In this document: positions 37,548-49,603 of the stretch, piece by piece
Position numbering within the stretch: position 1 is the stretch's first letter
Layout of the letters: each line of letters starts with the position of its first letter
NCBI GenBank assembly: GCA_015075545.1
Contig: JABTUC010000005.1
Location: forward strand, 248,001-312,000
DNA from: Ideonella sp.
Lineage (GTDB): Bacteria; Pseudomonadota; Gammaproteobacteria; Burkholderiales; Burkholderiaceae_C
Length of the DNA: 64,000 nucleotides
Direction: 5' to 3'
Notes under the pieces: generated by a model
Database searches by the model: none
The model's input: only the letters and a program-made list of their open reading frames with translations
Told to the model about the DNA's origin: nothing
Position numbers and translations under genes: made by a program

Positions 37548-39361
37548 TCAAGCAACCTCCCGGGCGGCACGCTTGCGATCGTGCTCCTTCAGCCACCTCT
37601 TGCGCAGCCGAATGCTCCTCGGCGTGATCTCCACCAACTCGTCGTCGGCGATGAACTCCACCGCCGACTCCAGCGTCAGCTCGATCGCCGGCGTGATCTT
37701 GATCGCGTCTTCCTTGCCCGAGACGCGGAAATTGGTGAGCTGCTTGGTGCGTACCGCGTTGACCACCAGGTCATTGTCGCGGTTGTGCATGCCGACGATC
37801 ATGCCCTCGTACACCGGATCGCCCGCCTTCACGAACATGCGGCCGCGATCGTCGAGCTTGCCCAACGCGTAGGTGACGATCTCGCCGTCCTCGTGGCTGA
37901 TCAGCACGCCGTTCTGGCGCCCGCCGATCTCGCCCTTGAACGCCTCGTAGCCGTCGAAGATGTGGCTCATCAGCCCGGTGCCGCGCGTGATGTTGAGGAA
38001 CTCGGTCGAGAAGCCGATCAGCCCGCGCGCCGGGATGCGGTAGTCGAGCCGCACGCGGCCGCGGCTGTCGCTGTGCATGTCGGCCAGCTCGCCCTTGCGC
38101 TGCCCCAGCTCCTGCATCACGGCGCCCTGGTGCTGGTCTTCGACGTCGACCGTCAGCAGCTCGATCGGCTCGTGCTTCTCGCCGTCGACATCGTGCAGCA
38201 CGACGCGCGGGCGCGACACCGCCAGCTCGTAGCCTTCGCGGCGCATGTTCTCGAGCAGGATCGTCAGGTGCAGTTCGCCGCGACCCGAGACCTCGAACAC
38301 GCCGTCTTCGTCGGTGTCCTTGACGCGCAGCGCCACGTTGCTCTGCAGCTCGCGATCGAGCCGGTCGCGGATCTGGCGGCTGGTGACGAAGCGCCCTTCG
38401 CGGCCGGCCAGCGGCGAGGTGTTGACGCAGAAGTTCATCGTCAATGTCGGTTCGTCGACCCGCAGCAGAGGCAGTGGCGCCGGCGCGTCGAGGCTGGTGA
38501 TCGTCATGCCGATGCCGATGTCATCGATGCCGTTGACCAGCACGATGTCGCCCGGCCCCGCGCTGTCGGCCAGCCGTCGCTCGAGGCCTTCGAACGTCAG
38601 CACCTGGTTGACGCGCGCCTTGCGCGGCGTGCCGTCCATGCCTTCGCAGACGGCCACATCCATCGCCGGCCGGATGGTGCCCTGGTTGATGCGCCCCACG
38701 CCGATGCGGCCGACGTAGCTCGAGTAGTCGAGCGAGGCGATCTGCAACTGCAGCGGTGCCTGCGCGTCGCCGGCGTGGGCCGGCACGTGCTGCAGAACGG
38801 CCTCGAACAGCGGCGCCATGTCGGTGCCGACCTCGCCGGCGGCCAGCGTCGCCCAGCCTTCGAGGCCCGACGCGTAGACCACGGGGAAGTCGAGCTGTGC
38901 CTCGCTGGCGCCGAGCTTGTCGAAGAGGTCGAACGTCGCGTTGATCACCTCGACGGGGCGGGCCCCTGGCCGATCGACCTTGTTGACGACGACGATCGGC
39001 TTCAAGCCGAGTGCCAGCGCCTTGCGGGTGACGAAGCGCGTCTGCGGCATCGGACCCTCGACGGCGTCGATCAGCAGCAGCACGCCGTCGACCATCGACA
39101 GCGCGCGCTCGACCTCGCCGCCGAAATCGGCGTGGCCCGGGGTGTCGACGATGTTGATGTGGGTGTCGCGCCAGCGCACCGCGCAGTTCTTGGCCAGGAT
39201 GGTGATGCCGCGCTCGCGCTCGAGGTCGTTGGAGTCCATCACGCGCTCGGCGACCTGCTGGTTCTGGCGGAAGGTGCCGCTTTGGCGCAGCAACTGGTCG
39301 ACCAGCGTCGTCTTGCCATGGTCGACGTGCGCGATGATCGCGATGTTGCGGATCTGGGTGT

Positions 39362-39365
<4 letters not shown>
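37548..39365 (-). CDS. typA: Ribosome-associated GTPase TypA/BipA
   Basis: A 605-residue translational GTPase. G1 is [16 protein letters not shown] near residue 11; RGITILAKN is the switch I Thr region, [16 protein letters not shown] is G3, and [12 protein letters not shown] is G4. Elongation factor-like domains II, III and V follow, then the BipA-specific C-terminus. It assists 50S assembly and translation under stress. Its ATG overlaps the truB stop (ATGA), so it closes the rimP-nusA-infB-rbfA-truB-typA operon. Confidence 0.96.
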
Positions 39366-40299
<934 letters not shown>

Positions 40300-40303
<4 letters not shown>

Positions 40304-40680
40304 GCCGTCCCCCCGCCGCCCTCGCCGCCGCTGCCTCGGTTGGCTCTGCGGATCAGCGCACTCAGGTCGGCGGCGCGCTCGGTGGTCTTGTCGAAGTGGA
40401 AGTGCAGCGTCGGCACGGTGTGGATCGCCAGCCGCTTGAACAGCCCGTTGCGCAGCCAGCCTGCGGCTTCGTTGAGGGCCGCTTCGCACTCGTGCGGGTC
40501 ACCCACCAGCAGCGAGAAGTAGACCTGCGCATGCGCGTAGTCGGGCGACACTTCGACGCCGTTGAGCGTGACCATGCCGACGCGCGGATCCTTCAACTCG
40601 CGGATCAACCCTGCCAGGTCGCGCTGGATCTGGTCGGCGACGCGGAAGCTGCGGTTGGGAATCGATTTCTTGTGGCGCAT
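40300..40680 (-). CDS. rbfA: Ribosome-binding factor A
   Basis: A 126-residue KH-fold protein for 30S maturation. It begins [20 protein letters not shown] and has [20 protein letters not shown] and [20 protein letters not shown]. The ATG at 40680 is the family start; an open frame reaches further upstream across the hairpin-rich infB-rbfA spacer but is not protein-like. It is coupled to truB by a 4-base overlap. Confidence 0.95.
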
Positions 40681-40722
40681 CGAAATGAAGCCCCCACGCT
40701 CCCTGGCAGTCGCTGCCCCCTG

Positions 40723-40820
40723 GGCTCCGAAGGAGCCTTGCGGGGCTCCGGGGCGCACGCTGCGGGCCGGCGCAGCCGGATGCGCGCGTGACCTTGGGGA
40801 AGCCCCGCTGGAGCGGGGCT
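40723..40820 (-). other. Hairpin-rich spacer between infB and rbfA
   Basis: The 143-base gap holds at least two perfect stems: GGCTCC-gaa-GGAGCC (40723-40737) and AGCCCCGCT-gg-AGCGGGGCT (40801-40820), the latter 3 bases past the infB stop. No T-run follows either. They could protect or process the mRNA between infB and rbfA, or partly uncouple the downstream genes. Confidence 0.5.
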
Positions 40821-40823
40821 GGC

Positions 40824-43616
40824 TCACAGTGTCCTTGCGACTTCCTTGATCTCGAAGAACTCCAGCTGGTCGCCTTCGGCGATGTCGTTGTAGTTCTTGA
40901 TGTTCAAGCCGCACTCGAAGCCTTCCTTGACCTCGCGCACGTCGTCCTTGAAGCGCTTGAGGCTGTCGAGTTCGCCGGTGAACACCACCACGTGATCGCG
41001 CAGCACCCGCACCCGTGCACCGCGGCGCACCGTGCCGCCGGTGACCATGCAGCCGGCGATCGCGCCGACCTTGCTGATGCGGAACACCTGACGGATCTCG
41101 GCGCTGCCGATGATCTCCTCCTTCTGCTCCGGTGCCAGCATGCCGGCCATCGCCGCCTTCACCTCGTCGACGGCGTCGTAGATGATGTTGTAGTAGCGGA
41201 TATCGATGCCGTTGTGCTCGGCCAGCTTGCGCGCACCGGCCTCGGCGCGGGTGTTGAAACCGATGATCACCGCCTTCGATGCGATCGCCAGGTTGACGTC
41301 GCTCTCGCTGATGCCGCCGACCGCCGCGTGCACCACCTGCACCTTCACCTCGTCGGTCGACAGCTTGAGCAGCGATTGCGCCAGCGCCTCTTGCGAACCC
41401 TGCACATCGGCCTTGATGATCAGCGACAGCGTCTGCGTCTTGCCCTCGCCGATCTGCTCGAACATGTTCTCGAGCTTGGCGGCCTGCTGCTTGGCGAGCT
41501 TGACGTCGCGGTACTTGCCCTGGCGGAAGGTGGCGATCTCGCGCGCGCGGCGCTCGTCGGCCAGCACCATGAACTCGTCGCCGGCTTGCGGCACTTCGGT
41601 CAGGCCCTGGATCTCGACCGGGATCGACGGGCCGGCTTCCTGGGTCGGCTTGCCATCCTCGTCGAGCATCGCGCGCACGCGGCCGTAGCTCGCTCCCGCC
41701 AGCACCACATCGCCGCGCTTGAGCGTGCCCGACTGCACCAGCACGGTGGCCACCGGGCCGCGGCCCTTGTCGAGCTGCGCTTCGATCACCAGCCCCTTGG
41801 CCATGGCGTCGGTGGGCGCCGTCAGCTCCAGCACCTCGGCCTGCAGCAGCACCTGCTCGAGCAGTTCGTCGATGCCCTTGCCGGTCTTGGCCGAAACCGG
41901 CACGAACGGCGCATCGCCGCCGAACTCCTCGGGCACCACGCCCTCGGCGACCAGTTCGGTCCTGACGCGGTCGGGGTTGGCCTCGGGCTTGTCGATCTTG
42001 TTGATCGCCACCACGATCGGCACCTCGGCCGCCTTGGCGTGGTGAATCGCCTCCTTGGTCTGCGGCATCACGCCGTCGTCTGCCGCGACCACCAGGATGA
42101 CGATGTCGGTGGCCTTGGCGCCGCGCGCGCGCATCGCGGTGAACGCGGCGTGGCCCGGCGTGTCGAGAAAGGTGATCATGCCGCGCGGCGTCTGCACGTG
42201 GTAGGCGCCGATGTGCTGCGTGATGCCACCGGCCTCGCCGGCCGCCACCCGCGTCGAGCGGATGTAGTCGAGCAGCGAGGTCTTGCCATGGTCGACGTGG
42301 CCCATGACGGTGACCACCGGTGCGCGCGGCTGCATCTCGCCGGCCTGGCCGGCGGTTTCTTCCTCGGTGAACGCCTCGGGGTCGTCGAGCTTGGCCGCCA
42401 GCGCCTTGTGGCCCATCTCCTCGACCACGATCATCGCGGTCTCCTGGTCGAGCTGCTGATTGATGGTGACCATCTGGCCCAGCTTCATCAGTTGCTTGAT
42501 GACTTCGCTGGCCTTGACGCTCATCTTGTGCGCCAGGTCGGCCACGCTGATGGTTTCGGGGATGTGGATCTCCTGCGCCACGAATTCGGTCGGGGCCGTG
42601 AAGGCCGGAGCATCGTCGCTGCGCTCGCCCTTGCGCGCACCGCGCGGCGCGCGCCAGCCGCTGCGGGCACCGCCGCTGTCGCCGCGGGTCTTGAGCGCGC
42701 GCTTCTTGGCAGCGTCGTCGGCCCAGCTCGACGACAGCTTCTCGGACTTGACCGACTTCTTGTCGCCCGGCTTGGCCGTCGTGCTGCCGGGCGCGGCGGT
42801 GCCGCCGGGTGCTGCCTTGGGTTTGTGGATGGTGCCCTTGATGCCTTCCTTGCCGGCCTCGCCGGGCTTGCCCTCCTCGGGCTTCTTGGCAGTGAGCACC
42901 TTGCGCGGCGCGGCCATCATCGCGCGGATGGCGGCGGCTTCGGCCTCGGCCGACTTGCGGCGGTTGTCGGCCTCGGCCTGCTTGGCCCGTTCGGCCGCCT
43001 CGGCACTGCCGGACTTCACCACCCGCAGCGCGGGCTTCGGCGGCGTCGGAGGCGCGGCCGGCGGCGCCGCCGGCGTCTCGGGCACAGGGCCTTCGGCGGC
43101 GCGCGCCAGCGCAGCAGCGGCCTGTGCCGCCGCCTCGGCCGCGGCCGCCTCGCGTTCGCGCCGCTCCTGCTCTTCGCGCACGCGGCGGGCCGCGTCTTCG
43201 TCCTGCCGGCGCAACAGCTCGGCCTGGCGGGCGGCTTCGGCCTCGCGGCGCTGCGCCTCGGCCTCGTCGATCACGGGGGCCGGCGGCTCCTCGGCGGCGG
43301 CCGCGCCCGGCGCATCCTCGCGCTTGACGAACACCCGCTTCTTGCGCACCTCGACCTGGATGGTGCGCGCCTTGCCGGAGGCGTCGGCCTGCTTGATCTC
43401 GCTGGTGGACTTGCGCGTCAGCGTGATCTTCTTGCGCTCGCCGCCCGCCGCACCGTGCGTGCTGCGCAGGAAATCGAGCAGCCGCTCCTTGTCGGCATCG
43501 GTGAGCTTGTCGTCGGGCGACCGCTTGGCCACGCCGGCGGATTGCAACTGCTCGAGCAGCGCCGCACTCGGGCGGTTCAGCTCGGCGGCAAACTGGGCAA
43601 CGGTGGTGACGGCCAT
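40824..43616 (-). CDS. infB: Translation initiation factor IF-2
   Basis: A 930-residue IF-2. The N-terminal IF2_N motif ([20 protein letters not shown]) is followed by about 350 residues of charged, Ala/Glu/Lys/Arg-rich linker, then a second IF2_N copy ([20 protein letters not shown]). The G domain has [33 protein letters not shown] and [14 protein letters not shown]. The C-terminal domains C1 and C2, which bind fMet-tRNA, end in [11 protein letters not shown]. It brings initiator tRNA to the 30S subunit. It lies 43 bases after nusA. Confidence 0.97.
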   Translation of the reverse strand: MAVTTVAQFAAELNRPSAALLEQLQSAGVAKRSPDDKLTDADKERLLDFLRSTHGAAGGERKKITLTRKSTSEIKQADASGKARTIQVEVRKKRVFVKREDAPGAAAAEEPPAPVIDEAEAQRREAEAARQAELLRRQDEDAARRVREEQERREREAAAAEAAAQAAAALARAAEGPVPETPAAPPAAPPTPPKPALRVVKSGSAEAAERAKQAEADNRRKSAEAEAAAIRAMMAAPRKVLTAKKPEEGKPGEAGKEGIKGTIHKPKAAPGGTAAPGSTTAKPGDKKSVKSEKLSSSWADDAAKKRALKTRGDSGGARSGWRAPRGARKGERSDDAPAFTAPTEFVAQEIHIPETISVADLAHKMSVKASEVIKQLMKLGQMVTINQQLDQETAMIVVEEMGHKALAAKLDDPEAFTEEETAGQAGEMQPRAPVVTVMGHVDHGKTSLLDYIRSTRVAAGEAGGITQHIGAYHVQTPRGMITFLDTPGHAAFTAMRARGAKATDIVILVVAADDGVMPQTKEAIHHAKAAEVPIVVAINKIDKPEANPDRVRTELVAEGVVPEEFGGDAPFVPVSAKTGKGIDELLEQVLLQAEVLELTAPTDAMAKGLVIEAQLDKGRGPVATVLVQSGTLKRGDVVLAGASYGRVRAMLDEDGKPTQEAGPSIPVEIQGLTEVPQAGDEFMVLADERRAREIATFRQGKYRDVKLAKQQAAKLENMFEQIGEGKTQTLSLIIKADVQGSQEALAQSLLKLSTDEVKVQVVHAAVGGISESDVNLAIASKAVIIGFNTRAEAGARKLAEHNGIDIRYYNIIYDAVDEVKAAMAGMLAPEQKEEIIGSAEIRQVFRISKVGAIAGCMVTGGTVRRGARVRVLRDHVVVFTGELDSLKRFKDDVREVKEGFECGLNIKNYNDIAEGDQLEFFEIKEVARTL

Positions 43617-43659
43617 GTGTTCGGGGTCCTTGGCTGGTCTGGGTGCGGCTGGTCGGGCG

Positions 43660-45138
43660 TCAGGTGCTGAACCAGTGTTCGCGCGCCTTCATGATTAACG
43701 CCTTGGCCTGCTCGTCGCTGACAGCGGTCAGCTCCTGCAGCTCGTCGACCGCCAGGTCGGCGAGGTCGTCGCGCGAGTTGATGCCGCCTTCGGCCAGCTT
43801 GCGGATCAGCTCGGGGGTCAGACCTTCGAGGTCGCGCAAATCCTGCGACACGGCGTCGACCCGTTCCTCGCGTGCAATCTCCATCGTCAGCAGTGCGTCC
43901 TTGGCGCGGGTGCGCAGCTCGTTGACCGTGTCTTCGTCGAACGACTCGATCTCCAGCATCTCCTGCAGCGGCACGTAGGCCACCTCTTCCAGGCTGGTGA
44001 AACCCTCGGCGATCAGGATGTCGGCGACCTCCTGGTCGACGTCGAGCTTCTCGACGAACAGCTTGCGCACCGAGTCGGACTCCTGTGCCTGCTTCGACGC
44101 CGACTCCTCGGCGGTCATGATGTTGATGCGCCAGCCCGTCAGCTCGGAAGCCAGGCGCACGTTCTGGCCGCCGCGGCCGATGGCGATGGCGAGGTTCTCC
44201 TCGTCGACCACCACGTCCATCGCGTGCCGCTCCTCGTCGACGACGATCGACTGCACGTTGGCCGGCGCCAGGGCACCGATGACGAACTGCGCCGGGTCCT
44301 CCGACCACAGCACGATGTCGACGCGCTCGCCGGCCAGCTCGTTGGTGACCGCGTTGACGCGCGAACCGCGCACTCCGACGCAGGTGCCGATCGGATCGAC
44401 CCGCTTGTCGTGCGACTGCACCGCGATCTTGGCGCGCGAGCCGGCGTCGCGCGCACAGCTCTTGATCTCGAGCAGGCCCTGTTCGATCTCGGGCACCTCC
44501 TGCGCGAACAGCTCCTTCATGAACAGCGGCGACGAACGCGACAGCATGATCTGCGCACCGCGCGCCGTGGGGTCGACGCCGAGGATCACCGCGCGCACGC
44601 GGTCGCCGCTGCGCAGGTTCTCCTTGGCGATCATCTCGCTGCGCTTCAGGCGGCCCTCGACACGCCCCGATTCGACGATCAGGTCGCCCTTGTCGGCACG
44701 CTTGACGGTGCCGACGAAGATCTTGTCGCCGCGCGACAGGAAGTCGTTGAGCAGTTGCTCGCGCTCGGCGTCGCGGATCTTCTGCAGGATCACCTGCTTG
44801 GCCGCCTGGGCGCCGATGCGGCCGATCGGCACCGAGTCGATCGGCTCCTCGATGTGGTCGTCGACCTCGATGTCGGGGATCTGCTCCTTGGCCTCGAACA
44901 GCAGGATCTCGGCGTCGGGGATCTGCAGCCCGGCTTCGTCGGGCACGACGTGCCAGCGGCGGAAGGTTTCGTAGTCGCCGGTGTCGCGGTCGACCGCGAC
45001 GCGGATGTCGACCTCGCCGCCGTGCAGCTTCTTGGTGGCCTGGGCCAACGCGGCTTCGACGGCGCCGAAGACGACGTCGCGCTCGACGCTCTTCTCGCGC
45101 GAGATCGCGTCGACCAGCATCAGCATTTCCCGGTTCAT
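43660..45138 (-). CDS. nusA: Transcription termination/antitermination factor NusA
   Basis: A 492-residue NusA. An N-terminal RNA-polymerase binding domain ([20 protein letters not shown]) is followed by S1, then the KH1/KH2 domains with [20 protein letters not shown] and [20 protein letters not shown]. Two C-terminal acidic helix-hairpin repeats end the protein, [20 protein letters not shown] and [23 protein letters not shown] 45138 matches the family N-terminus; ATG 45147 would add MQA. It modulates pausing and termination and may regulate its own operon through the leader terminator. Confidence 0.96.
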   Translation of the reverse strand: MNREMLMLVDAISREKSVERDVVFGAVEAALAQATKKLHGGEVDIRVAVDRDTGDYETFRRWHVVPDEAGLQIPDAEILLFEAKEQIPDIEVDDHIEEPIDSVPIGRIGAQAAKQVILQKIRDAEREQLLNDFLSRGDKIFVGTVKRADKGDLIVESGRVEGRLKRSEMIAKENLRSGDRVRAVILGVDPTARGAQIMLSRSSPLFMKELFAQEVPEIEQGLLEIKSCARDAGSRAKIAVQSHDKRVDPIGTCVGVRGSRVNAVTNELAGERVDIVLWSEDPAQFVIGALAPANVQSIVVDEERHAMDVVVDEENLAIAIGRGGQNVRLASELTGWRINIMTAEESASKQAQESDSVRKLFVEKLDVDQEVADILIAEGFTSLEEVAYVPLQEMLEIESFDEDTVNELRTRAKDALLTMEIAREERVDAVSQDLRDLEGLTPELIRKLAEGGINSRDDLADLAVDELQELTAVSDEQAKALIMKAREHWFST

Positions 45139-45179
45139 GGCTTGCATCGCCTTTCTGCTTTCCCTTTGGCCAGCGGCGC

Positions 45180-45692
45180 TCAGGCCGTGGCCGGCCGCGC
45201 ACGGCGGCCCTTGAAATCCAGCTGCGGCACCAGGCGCGCCTCGCGCACCTCATGCAGATCGAAATCCAGCGTCTCGGCCGTGGTGGTGCCGTCGCGCGGC
45301 AGCAGCAGCCGCCAGCCGGCCTCTCGCGGCTGCAGGCGGCCGCGCCAGTGCTTGCGGCCCTGGTGCGGCGCGCGCAACGTGAGCGCGACCTCGCTGCCGG
45401 CGAAGCGCTGCCAGTCCGCTGGTTTGCGCAGCGGTCGGTCGAGCCCGGGCGACGACACCTCCAGGCGCGCATAGTCGACCCCGTCGACCTCGAGCGCGAT
45501 CTGCAGATGGCGCGTGACGCGCTCGCAGTCGTCGACGATGACCGTGTCACCCGGGCCGGCGTCGTAGCTGCGACCGGCGACGCGGTCGATGTAGACGCGC
45601 AGCAGCCCGCCCGCCGAACGCTCGACGTCGACGAGTTCATAGCCCAGCGCCTGCACGCCGCGCTCGACCGCTTGCTGCCACGGCAGGGTCAT
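45180..45692 (-). CDS. rimP: Ribosome maturation factor RimP
   Basis: A 170-residue RimP for 30S assembly. It begins [20 protein letters not shown] and has [31 protein letters not shown], and the hallmark [21 protein letters not shown]. It is the first gene of the rimP-nusA-infB operon. About 137 bases of leader separate its ATG from the proposed transcription start, and that leader contains an intrinsic terminator. Confidence 0.95.
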   Translation of the reverse strand: MTLPWQQAVERGVQALGYELVDVERSAGGLLRVYIDRVAGRSYDAGPGDTVIVDDCERVTRHLQIALEVDGVDYARLEVSSPGLDRPLRKPADWQRFAGSEVALTLRAPHQGRKHWRGRLQPREAGWRLLLPRDGTTTAETLDFDLHEVREARLVPQLDFKGRRARPATA

Positions 45693-45782
45693 CGGTGGTC
45701 TTCGATCCTCTTTCTGCGGGTCTGCGCGGGGCCGGGTCCGTCCGATCCCCGCTGCTGCAACAAAATCCCAGCGCCCCACGGC

Positions 45783-45814
45783 AAAAAAAATGGGCTGGAT
45801 GAATCCGCCCATTT
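45783..45814 (-). terminator. Leader terminator (putative attenuator) of the rimP-nusA-infB operon
   Basis: On the - strand AAATGGGC-GGA-TTCA-TCC-a-GCCCATTT forms a stem with one bulged A, ending in a run of eight T. This is a strong intrinsic terminator, and it lies between the proposed promoter (45836-45864) and the rimP start at 45692. No gene upstream on the - strand needs a terminator there, as fabI is divergent. In the + direction no T-run follows. It therefore looks like an attenuator inside the operon leader. Confidence 0.7.
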
Positions 45815-45835
45815 CCTTGCCCCAGCGAAGCGCGG

Positions 45836-45864
45836 ATTCTACTCTGCAAGACCCATACCCGCAA
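45836..45864 (-). promoter_or_regulatory. Sigma70-type promoter for the rimP operon
   Basis: On the - strand the -35 box TTGCGG (45859-45864) and -10 box TAGAAT (45836-45841) are separated by 17 bases. The predicted start of transcription is near 45829, about 15 bases before the leader terminator stem and about 137 before the rimP ATG. Confidence 0.6.
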
Positions 45865-45944
45865 GAGTTCAGGCGTTGTCGTGACACCGGCGCATGCGAG
45901 AATCCGCTGCCCTTCCACACCGAGCCTTGCGACCCCTCGAGACC

Positions 45945-46730
45945 ATGGGATTCCTCTCCGGCAAGCGCCTGCTGATCACCGGCGTGCTGAACAACCGCTC
46001 GATCGCCTACGGCATTGCCCGCGCGTGCAGTCGTGAAGGGGCCGAGCTGGCGTTCAGCTACCAGGGCGAGCGCTTCAAGGACCGCATTGCCGAGTACGCG
46101 GCCGAATTCGGCTCCAAGCTCACGTTCGAGTGCGACGTCGCCGACGATGCGCAGATCGCGCGCCTGTTCGACCGGCTCGGCGATGCCTGGGGCGAGTTCG
46201 ACGGGTTCGTGCACGCCATCGCCTTCGCCCCGCGCGAGGCGATTGCCGGGGACTTCCTCGACGGCATGACGCGCGAGAACTTCCGCATCGCCCACGACAT
46301 CTCGGCCTACAGCTTCCCGGCCATGGCCAAGGCCGCCCTGCCGCGGCTGCGCACCGGTGCCTCGCTGCTGACCCTGACCTACCTCGGCGCCGTGCGCTAC
46401 GTGCCCAACTACAACACGATGGGTCTGGCCAAGGCCTCGCTGGAGGCCAGCGTGCGCTTCCTGGCGCACAGCCTGGGCGCGCGCGGCATGCGGGTCAACG
46501 GCCTGTCGGCGGGGCCGATCAAGACGCTGGCAGCCTCCGGCGTCAAGGATTTCGGCAGGCTGCAGGCCGATTTCGCGGCCGCCACGCCGATCCGCCGCAA
46601 CATCACGATCGACGACGTCGGCAACGTCGCGGCGTTCCTGCTGTCGGATCTCGCCGCCGGCGTCAGCGCCGAGGTGGTCTACGTCGACGGCGGCTTCAGC
46701 CACGTCGGCGGCGGTGCCGCTGCGAGCTGA
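45945..46730 (+). CDS. fabI: Enoyl-ACP reductase [NADH] FabI
   Basis: A 261-residue short-chain dehydrogenase-type enoyl-ACP reductase for the last reduction of each fatty-acid elongation cycle. It starts [25 protein letters not shown], the FabI cofactor-binding signature. The FabI-specific Y-x6-K active site is NYNTMGLAK, and [14 protein letters not shown] is in the middle. ATG 45945 matches the family start. It is divergent from the rimP operon across a 252-base region. Targets of triclosan-type inhibitors are of this class. Confidence 0.94.
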   Translation: MGFLSGKRLLITGVLNNRSIAYGIARACSREGAELAFSYQGERFKDRIAEYAAEFGSKLTFECDVADDAQIARLFDRLGDAWGEFDGFVHAIAFAPREAIAGDFLDGMTRENFRIAHDISAYSFPAMAKAALPRLRTGASLLTLTYLGAVRYVPNYNTMGLAKASLEASVRFLAHSLGARGMRVNGLSAGPIKTLAASGVKDFGRLQADFAAATPIRRNITIDDVGNVAAFLLSDLAAGVSAEVVYVDGGFSHVGGGAAAS

Positions 46731-46739
46731 GCGCCGGCG

Positions 46740-48998
46740 TCAGGCGCGCACGCAGTCGACGTAGTAGCTGCGGCGAAACCCTTCGGTCTGGTTCTCGACC
46801 AGGCCGTGCACGTCGGTGTCGAAGCCGGGGAAGCGGGCGTTGAACTCCTGCACGAAGCGCAGGTATTCGACGATGCGGCGGTTGAAGCGCTCGCCCGGGA
46901 TCAGCAGCGGGATGCCCGGCGGGTACGGCGTCAGCATCGCCGTGGTGATCCGGTCCTCCAACTCCTCGATCGGCACGCGCTCGGTGTCGCGGTGGGCGAT
47001 GCGCGCGAAGGCGTCCGACGGCTTCATCGCCGGTTGCAGGTCCGACAGGTACATCTCGGTGGTCAGGCGGGCGATGTCGCCCTTAGCGTAGGTCTCGTGG
47101 ATGGCCTGGCTCAAGTCGCGCAGGCCCATGCGCTCGTACTTCGAGTTGTGCTGGCAGAACTCCGGCAGTACGCGCCACATCGGCGCGTTCTTGTCGTAGT
47201 CGTCCTTGAACTGCTGCAGCGCGGTCAGCAGCGTGTTCCACCGGCCCTTGGTGATGCCGATGGTGAACATGATGAAGAACGAGTACAGGCCGGTCTTTTC
47301 GACCACCACGCCGTGCTCGGCCAGGTACTTGGTGACGATGGCCGCCGGGATGCCGGTCTTGGCGAAGCGGCCGGTGACGTCGAGCCCCGGCGTGACCACC
47401 GTGCTCTTGATCGGGTCGAGCATGTTGAAGCCCGGCGCCAGGTCGCCGAAGCCGTGCCACTTCTCGTGCGCGGTGAGCATCCAGTCGTCGGGCTTGCCGA
47501 TGCCCTCGTGCGCCAGCCGCGGCGGCCCCCAGACCTGGAACCACCAGTCGCGGCCCCAGTCCTTGTCGATCTTGCGCATCGCGCGGCGGAACTCCAGCGA
47601 CTCGTGGATGCTCTCTTCCACCAGTGCGGTGCCGCCGGGCGGCTCCATCATCGCCGCGGCGACGTCGCAGCTGGCGATGATCGCGTACTGCGGCGAGGTC
47701 GAGGTGTGCATCAGGTACGCCTCGTTGAACAGGTGCTGATCGAGCCGCCGCGTTTCGGAGTCGGCCACCAGGATCTGCGACGCCTGCGACAGCCCGGCCA
47801 GCAGCTTGTGGGTCGACTGCGTCGAGAACACCATCGACGTCTTGGTGCGCGGCCGGTCCTTGCCGATCGCGTGCATGCCCTTGTAGAAATCGTGGAAGGT
47901 GGCGTGCGGCAGCCAGGCCTCGTCGAAGTGCAGCGTGTCGGTGAAGCCGTCCTGCATCGCCTTGATCTGGTCGACGTTGTAGAGCACGCCGTCGTAGGTG
48001 CTTTGCGTGATCGTCAGGATGCGCGGCTGCTTCTTGCTGGCGCCGTTGTCGGCCAGCAGCGGGTTGCGCGCCATGCGGCGGCGGATCGCCTCGGGCTCGA
48101 ACTCGGAGCGCGGGATCGGCCCGATGATGCCCAGGTGGTTGCGCGTCGGGGTCAGGAACACCGGAATCGCGCCGGTCATGATGATCGAGTGCAGCACGCT
48201 CTTGTGGCAGTTGCGGTCGACCACCACCACGTCGCCCGGCGCCACCGTGTGGTGCCACACCATCTTGTTGCTGGTGCTGGTGCCGTTGGTGACGAAGAAG
48301 CAGTGGTCGGCGTTGAAGATGCGCGCCGCGTTCTTCTCGCTGGCGGCCACCGGGCCGGTGTGGTCGAGCAGCTGGCCGAGTTCGTCCACCGAGTTGCAGA
48401 CGTCGGCGCGCAGCATGTTCTCGCCGAAGAACTGGTGGAACATCTGCCCGACCGGGCTCTTCAGGAACGCGACGCCCCCGCTGTGGCCGGGGCAGTGCCA
48501 CGAATACGAGCCGTCCTGCGCGTAGTCGACCAGCGCCTTGAAGAACGGCGGCGCCACGCCGTCGAGGTAGCTGCGCGCCTCGCGGATGATGTGGCGCGCC
48601 ACGAACTCGGGTGTGTCTTCGAACATGTGCACGTAGCCGTGCAGCTCGCGCAGGATGTCGTTGGGCAGGTGCTGCGAGGTGCGCGTCTCGCCATAGAGGT
48701 AGATCGGGATGTCGGCGTTGCGCCGGCGGATCTCGCCGATGAAGTTGCGCAGGCTCACCACTGCCTTCACCGGCTCTGGGCCGGAGGTGAACTCCTCGTC
48801 GTCGATCGACAGGATGAAGGCGCTGGCGCGGCTCTGCTGCTGCGCGAACTGCGAGAGGTCGCCGTAGCTGGTGACGCCGAGCACCTCCATGCCTTCCTTC
48901 TCGATCGCCGAGGCCAGGGCGCGGATGCCCAGGCCCGAGGCGTTCTCGGAGCGGAAGTCCTCATCGATGATGACGATGGGGAAGTGGAAACGCAGCAT
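46740..48998 (-). CDS. PLP-dependent Orn/Lys/Arg decarboxylase, class I
   Basis: A 752-residue fold-type I decarboxylase. Residues 1-125 form the response-regulator-like N-terminal domain (FPIVIIDEDFRSENASGLGI). The PLP domain has CPGHSGGVAFLKSP, FFVTNGTSTSNKMV, LHFDEAWLPHATFH and the cofactor Lys in STQSTHKLLAGLSQ. A C-terminal domain with EELEDRITTAMLTPYPPGIP completes it. The length matches inducible lysine/ornithine/arginine decarboxylases that make cadaverine, putrescine or agmatine. Which amino acid is used cannot be told by eye. It converges on fabI. Confidence 0.93.
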   Translation of the reverse strand: MLRFHFPIVIIDEDFRSENASGLGIRALASAIEKEGMEVLGVTSYGDLSQFAQQQSRASAFILSIDDEEFTSGPEPVKAVVSLRNFIGEIRRRNADIPIYLYGETRTSQHLPNDILRELHGYVHMFEDTPEFVARHIIREARSYLDGVAPPFFKALVDYAQDGSYSWHCPGHSGGVAFLKSPVGQMFHQFFGENMLRADVCNSVDELGQLLDHTGPVAASEKNAARIFNADHCFFVTNGTSTSNKMVWHHTVAPGDVVVVDRNCHKSVLHSIIMTGAIPVFLTPTRNHLGIIGPIPRSEFEPEAIRRRMARNPLLADNGASKKQPRILTITQSTYDGVLYNVDQIKAMQDGFTDTLHFDEAWLPHATFHDFYKGMHAIGKDRPRTKTSMVFSTQSTHKLLAGLSQASQILVADSETRRLDQHLFNEAYLMHTSTSPQYAIIASCDVAAAMMEPPGGTALVEESIHESLEFRRAMRKIDKDWGRDWWFQVWGPPRLAHEGIGKPDDWMLTAHEKWHGFGDLAPGFNMLDPIKSTVVTPGLDVTGRFAKTGIPAAIVTKYLAEHGVVVEKTGLYSFFIMFTIGITKGRWNTLLTALQQFKDDYDKNAPMWRVLPEFCQHNSKYERMGLRDLSQAIHETYAKGDIARLTTEMYLSDLQPAMKPSDAFARIAHRDTERVPIEELEDRITTAMLTPYPPGIPLLIPGERFNRRIVEYLRFVQEFNARFPGFDTDVHGLVENQTEGFRRSYYVDCVRA

Positions 48999-49117
48999 CG
49001 CAAGGGCCTCCGGGCCGAGTCAGGGCAAACCGAGCGCGAGAGTGTAGGACCGAATCCCTGAAGTGATGCTGTCGCTACACTTGGCCGCAAAGCAAAGTTG
49101 CCGCGGAGGGCGGTTCC

Positions 49118-49558
49118 ATGGATTGGCCGACGTCGACGCTGTGGTGGGTGGTTGCCGGCCTGCTGGTGGCCGTCGAACTGGCCAGCGGCACCTTCTACCT
49201 GCTGATGCTCGCGCTCGGCGCTGCCGCCGGCGCCATCGCGGCGCATCTGGGCGCGACGACGAGTGCGCAGGTCGTGGTGGCCGCGCTGGTGGGCGGCGGT
49301 GCGACGGCGCTGTGGCACTTCAAGCGCTTCCGCAAACCGCGGTCGGCGCCGGCCGAGGCCAACCCGGACGTCAACCTCGATATCGGTCAGACCGTCCGCG
49401 TCGATGCCTGGGCCTCCGACGGCACCGCGCAGGTCAGCTACCGCGGCGCAACGTGGACCGTGGGCTACCGCGGTGAAGGCAAGCCGGCGCCGGGCGAGCA
49501 CACCATCGTTGCCATCCAAGGCAGCCGCCTGCTGGTGGCTCCACGCGCCGCCCCGTGA
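49118..49558 (+). CDS. NfeD-family membrane protein
   Basis: A 146-residue NfeD short-form protein. Two N-terminal membrane segments (TLWWVVAGLLVAVELASGTF, then LMLALGAAAGAIAAHLGATT and a third hydrophobic stretch) precede a C-terminal OB-fold, VNLDIGQTVRVDAWASDGTA to TIVAIQGSRLLV. NfeD proteins pair with the SPFH protein encoded next, 45 bases downstream, and are thought to shape membrane microdomains. It is divergent from the decarboxylase gene. Confidence 0.9.
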   Translation: MDWPTSTLWWVVAGLLVAVELASGTFYLLMLALGAAAGAIAAHLGATTSAQVVVAALVGGGATALWHFKRFRKPRSAPAEANPDVNLDIGQTVRVDAWASDGTAQVSYRGATWTVGYRGEGKPAPGEHTIVAIQGSRLLVAPRAAP

Positions 49559-49603
49559 GCGGGGCCACCGCTTCGCAAGCCGCTACACCAGAGAGAACCC
49601 GAC

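Noticed and set aside
40788-43670. 960-codon + strand frame opposite infB
   Set aside because: Antisense to the repetitive Ala/Glu-rich region of IF-2; repetitive His/Leu/Gly/Arg translation is an artefact of codon bias.
45945-46730. A + strand promoter for fabI (TTGTCG, 16-base spacer, GAGAAT) near 45875-45905
   Set aside because: The -10 and -35 match is too weak to list as a feature; noted only as a possibility.
46806-49061. 751-codon + strand frame opposite the Orn/Lys/Arg decarboxylase
   Set aside because: Mirror frame of the decarboxylase; composition is not protein-like and no motif is seen.
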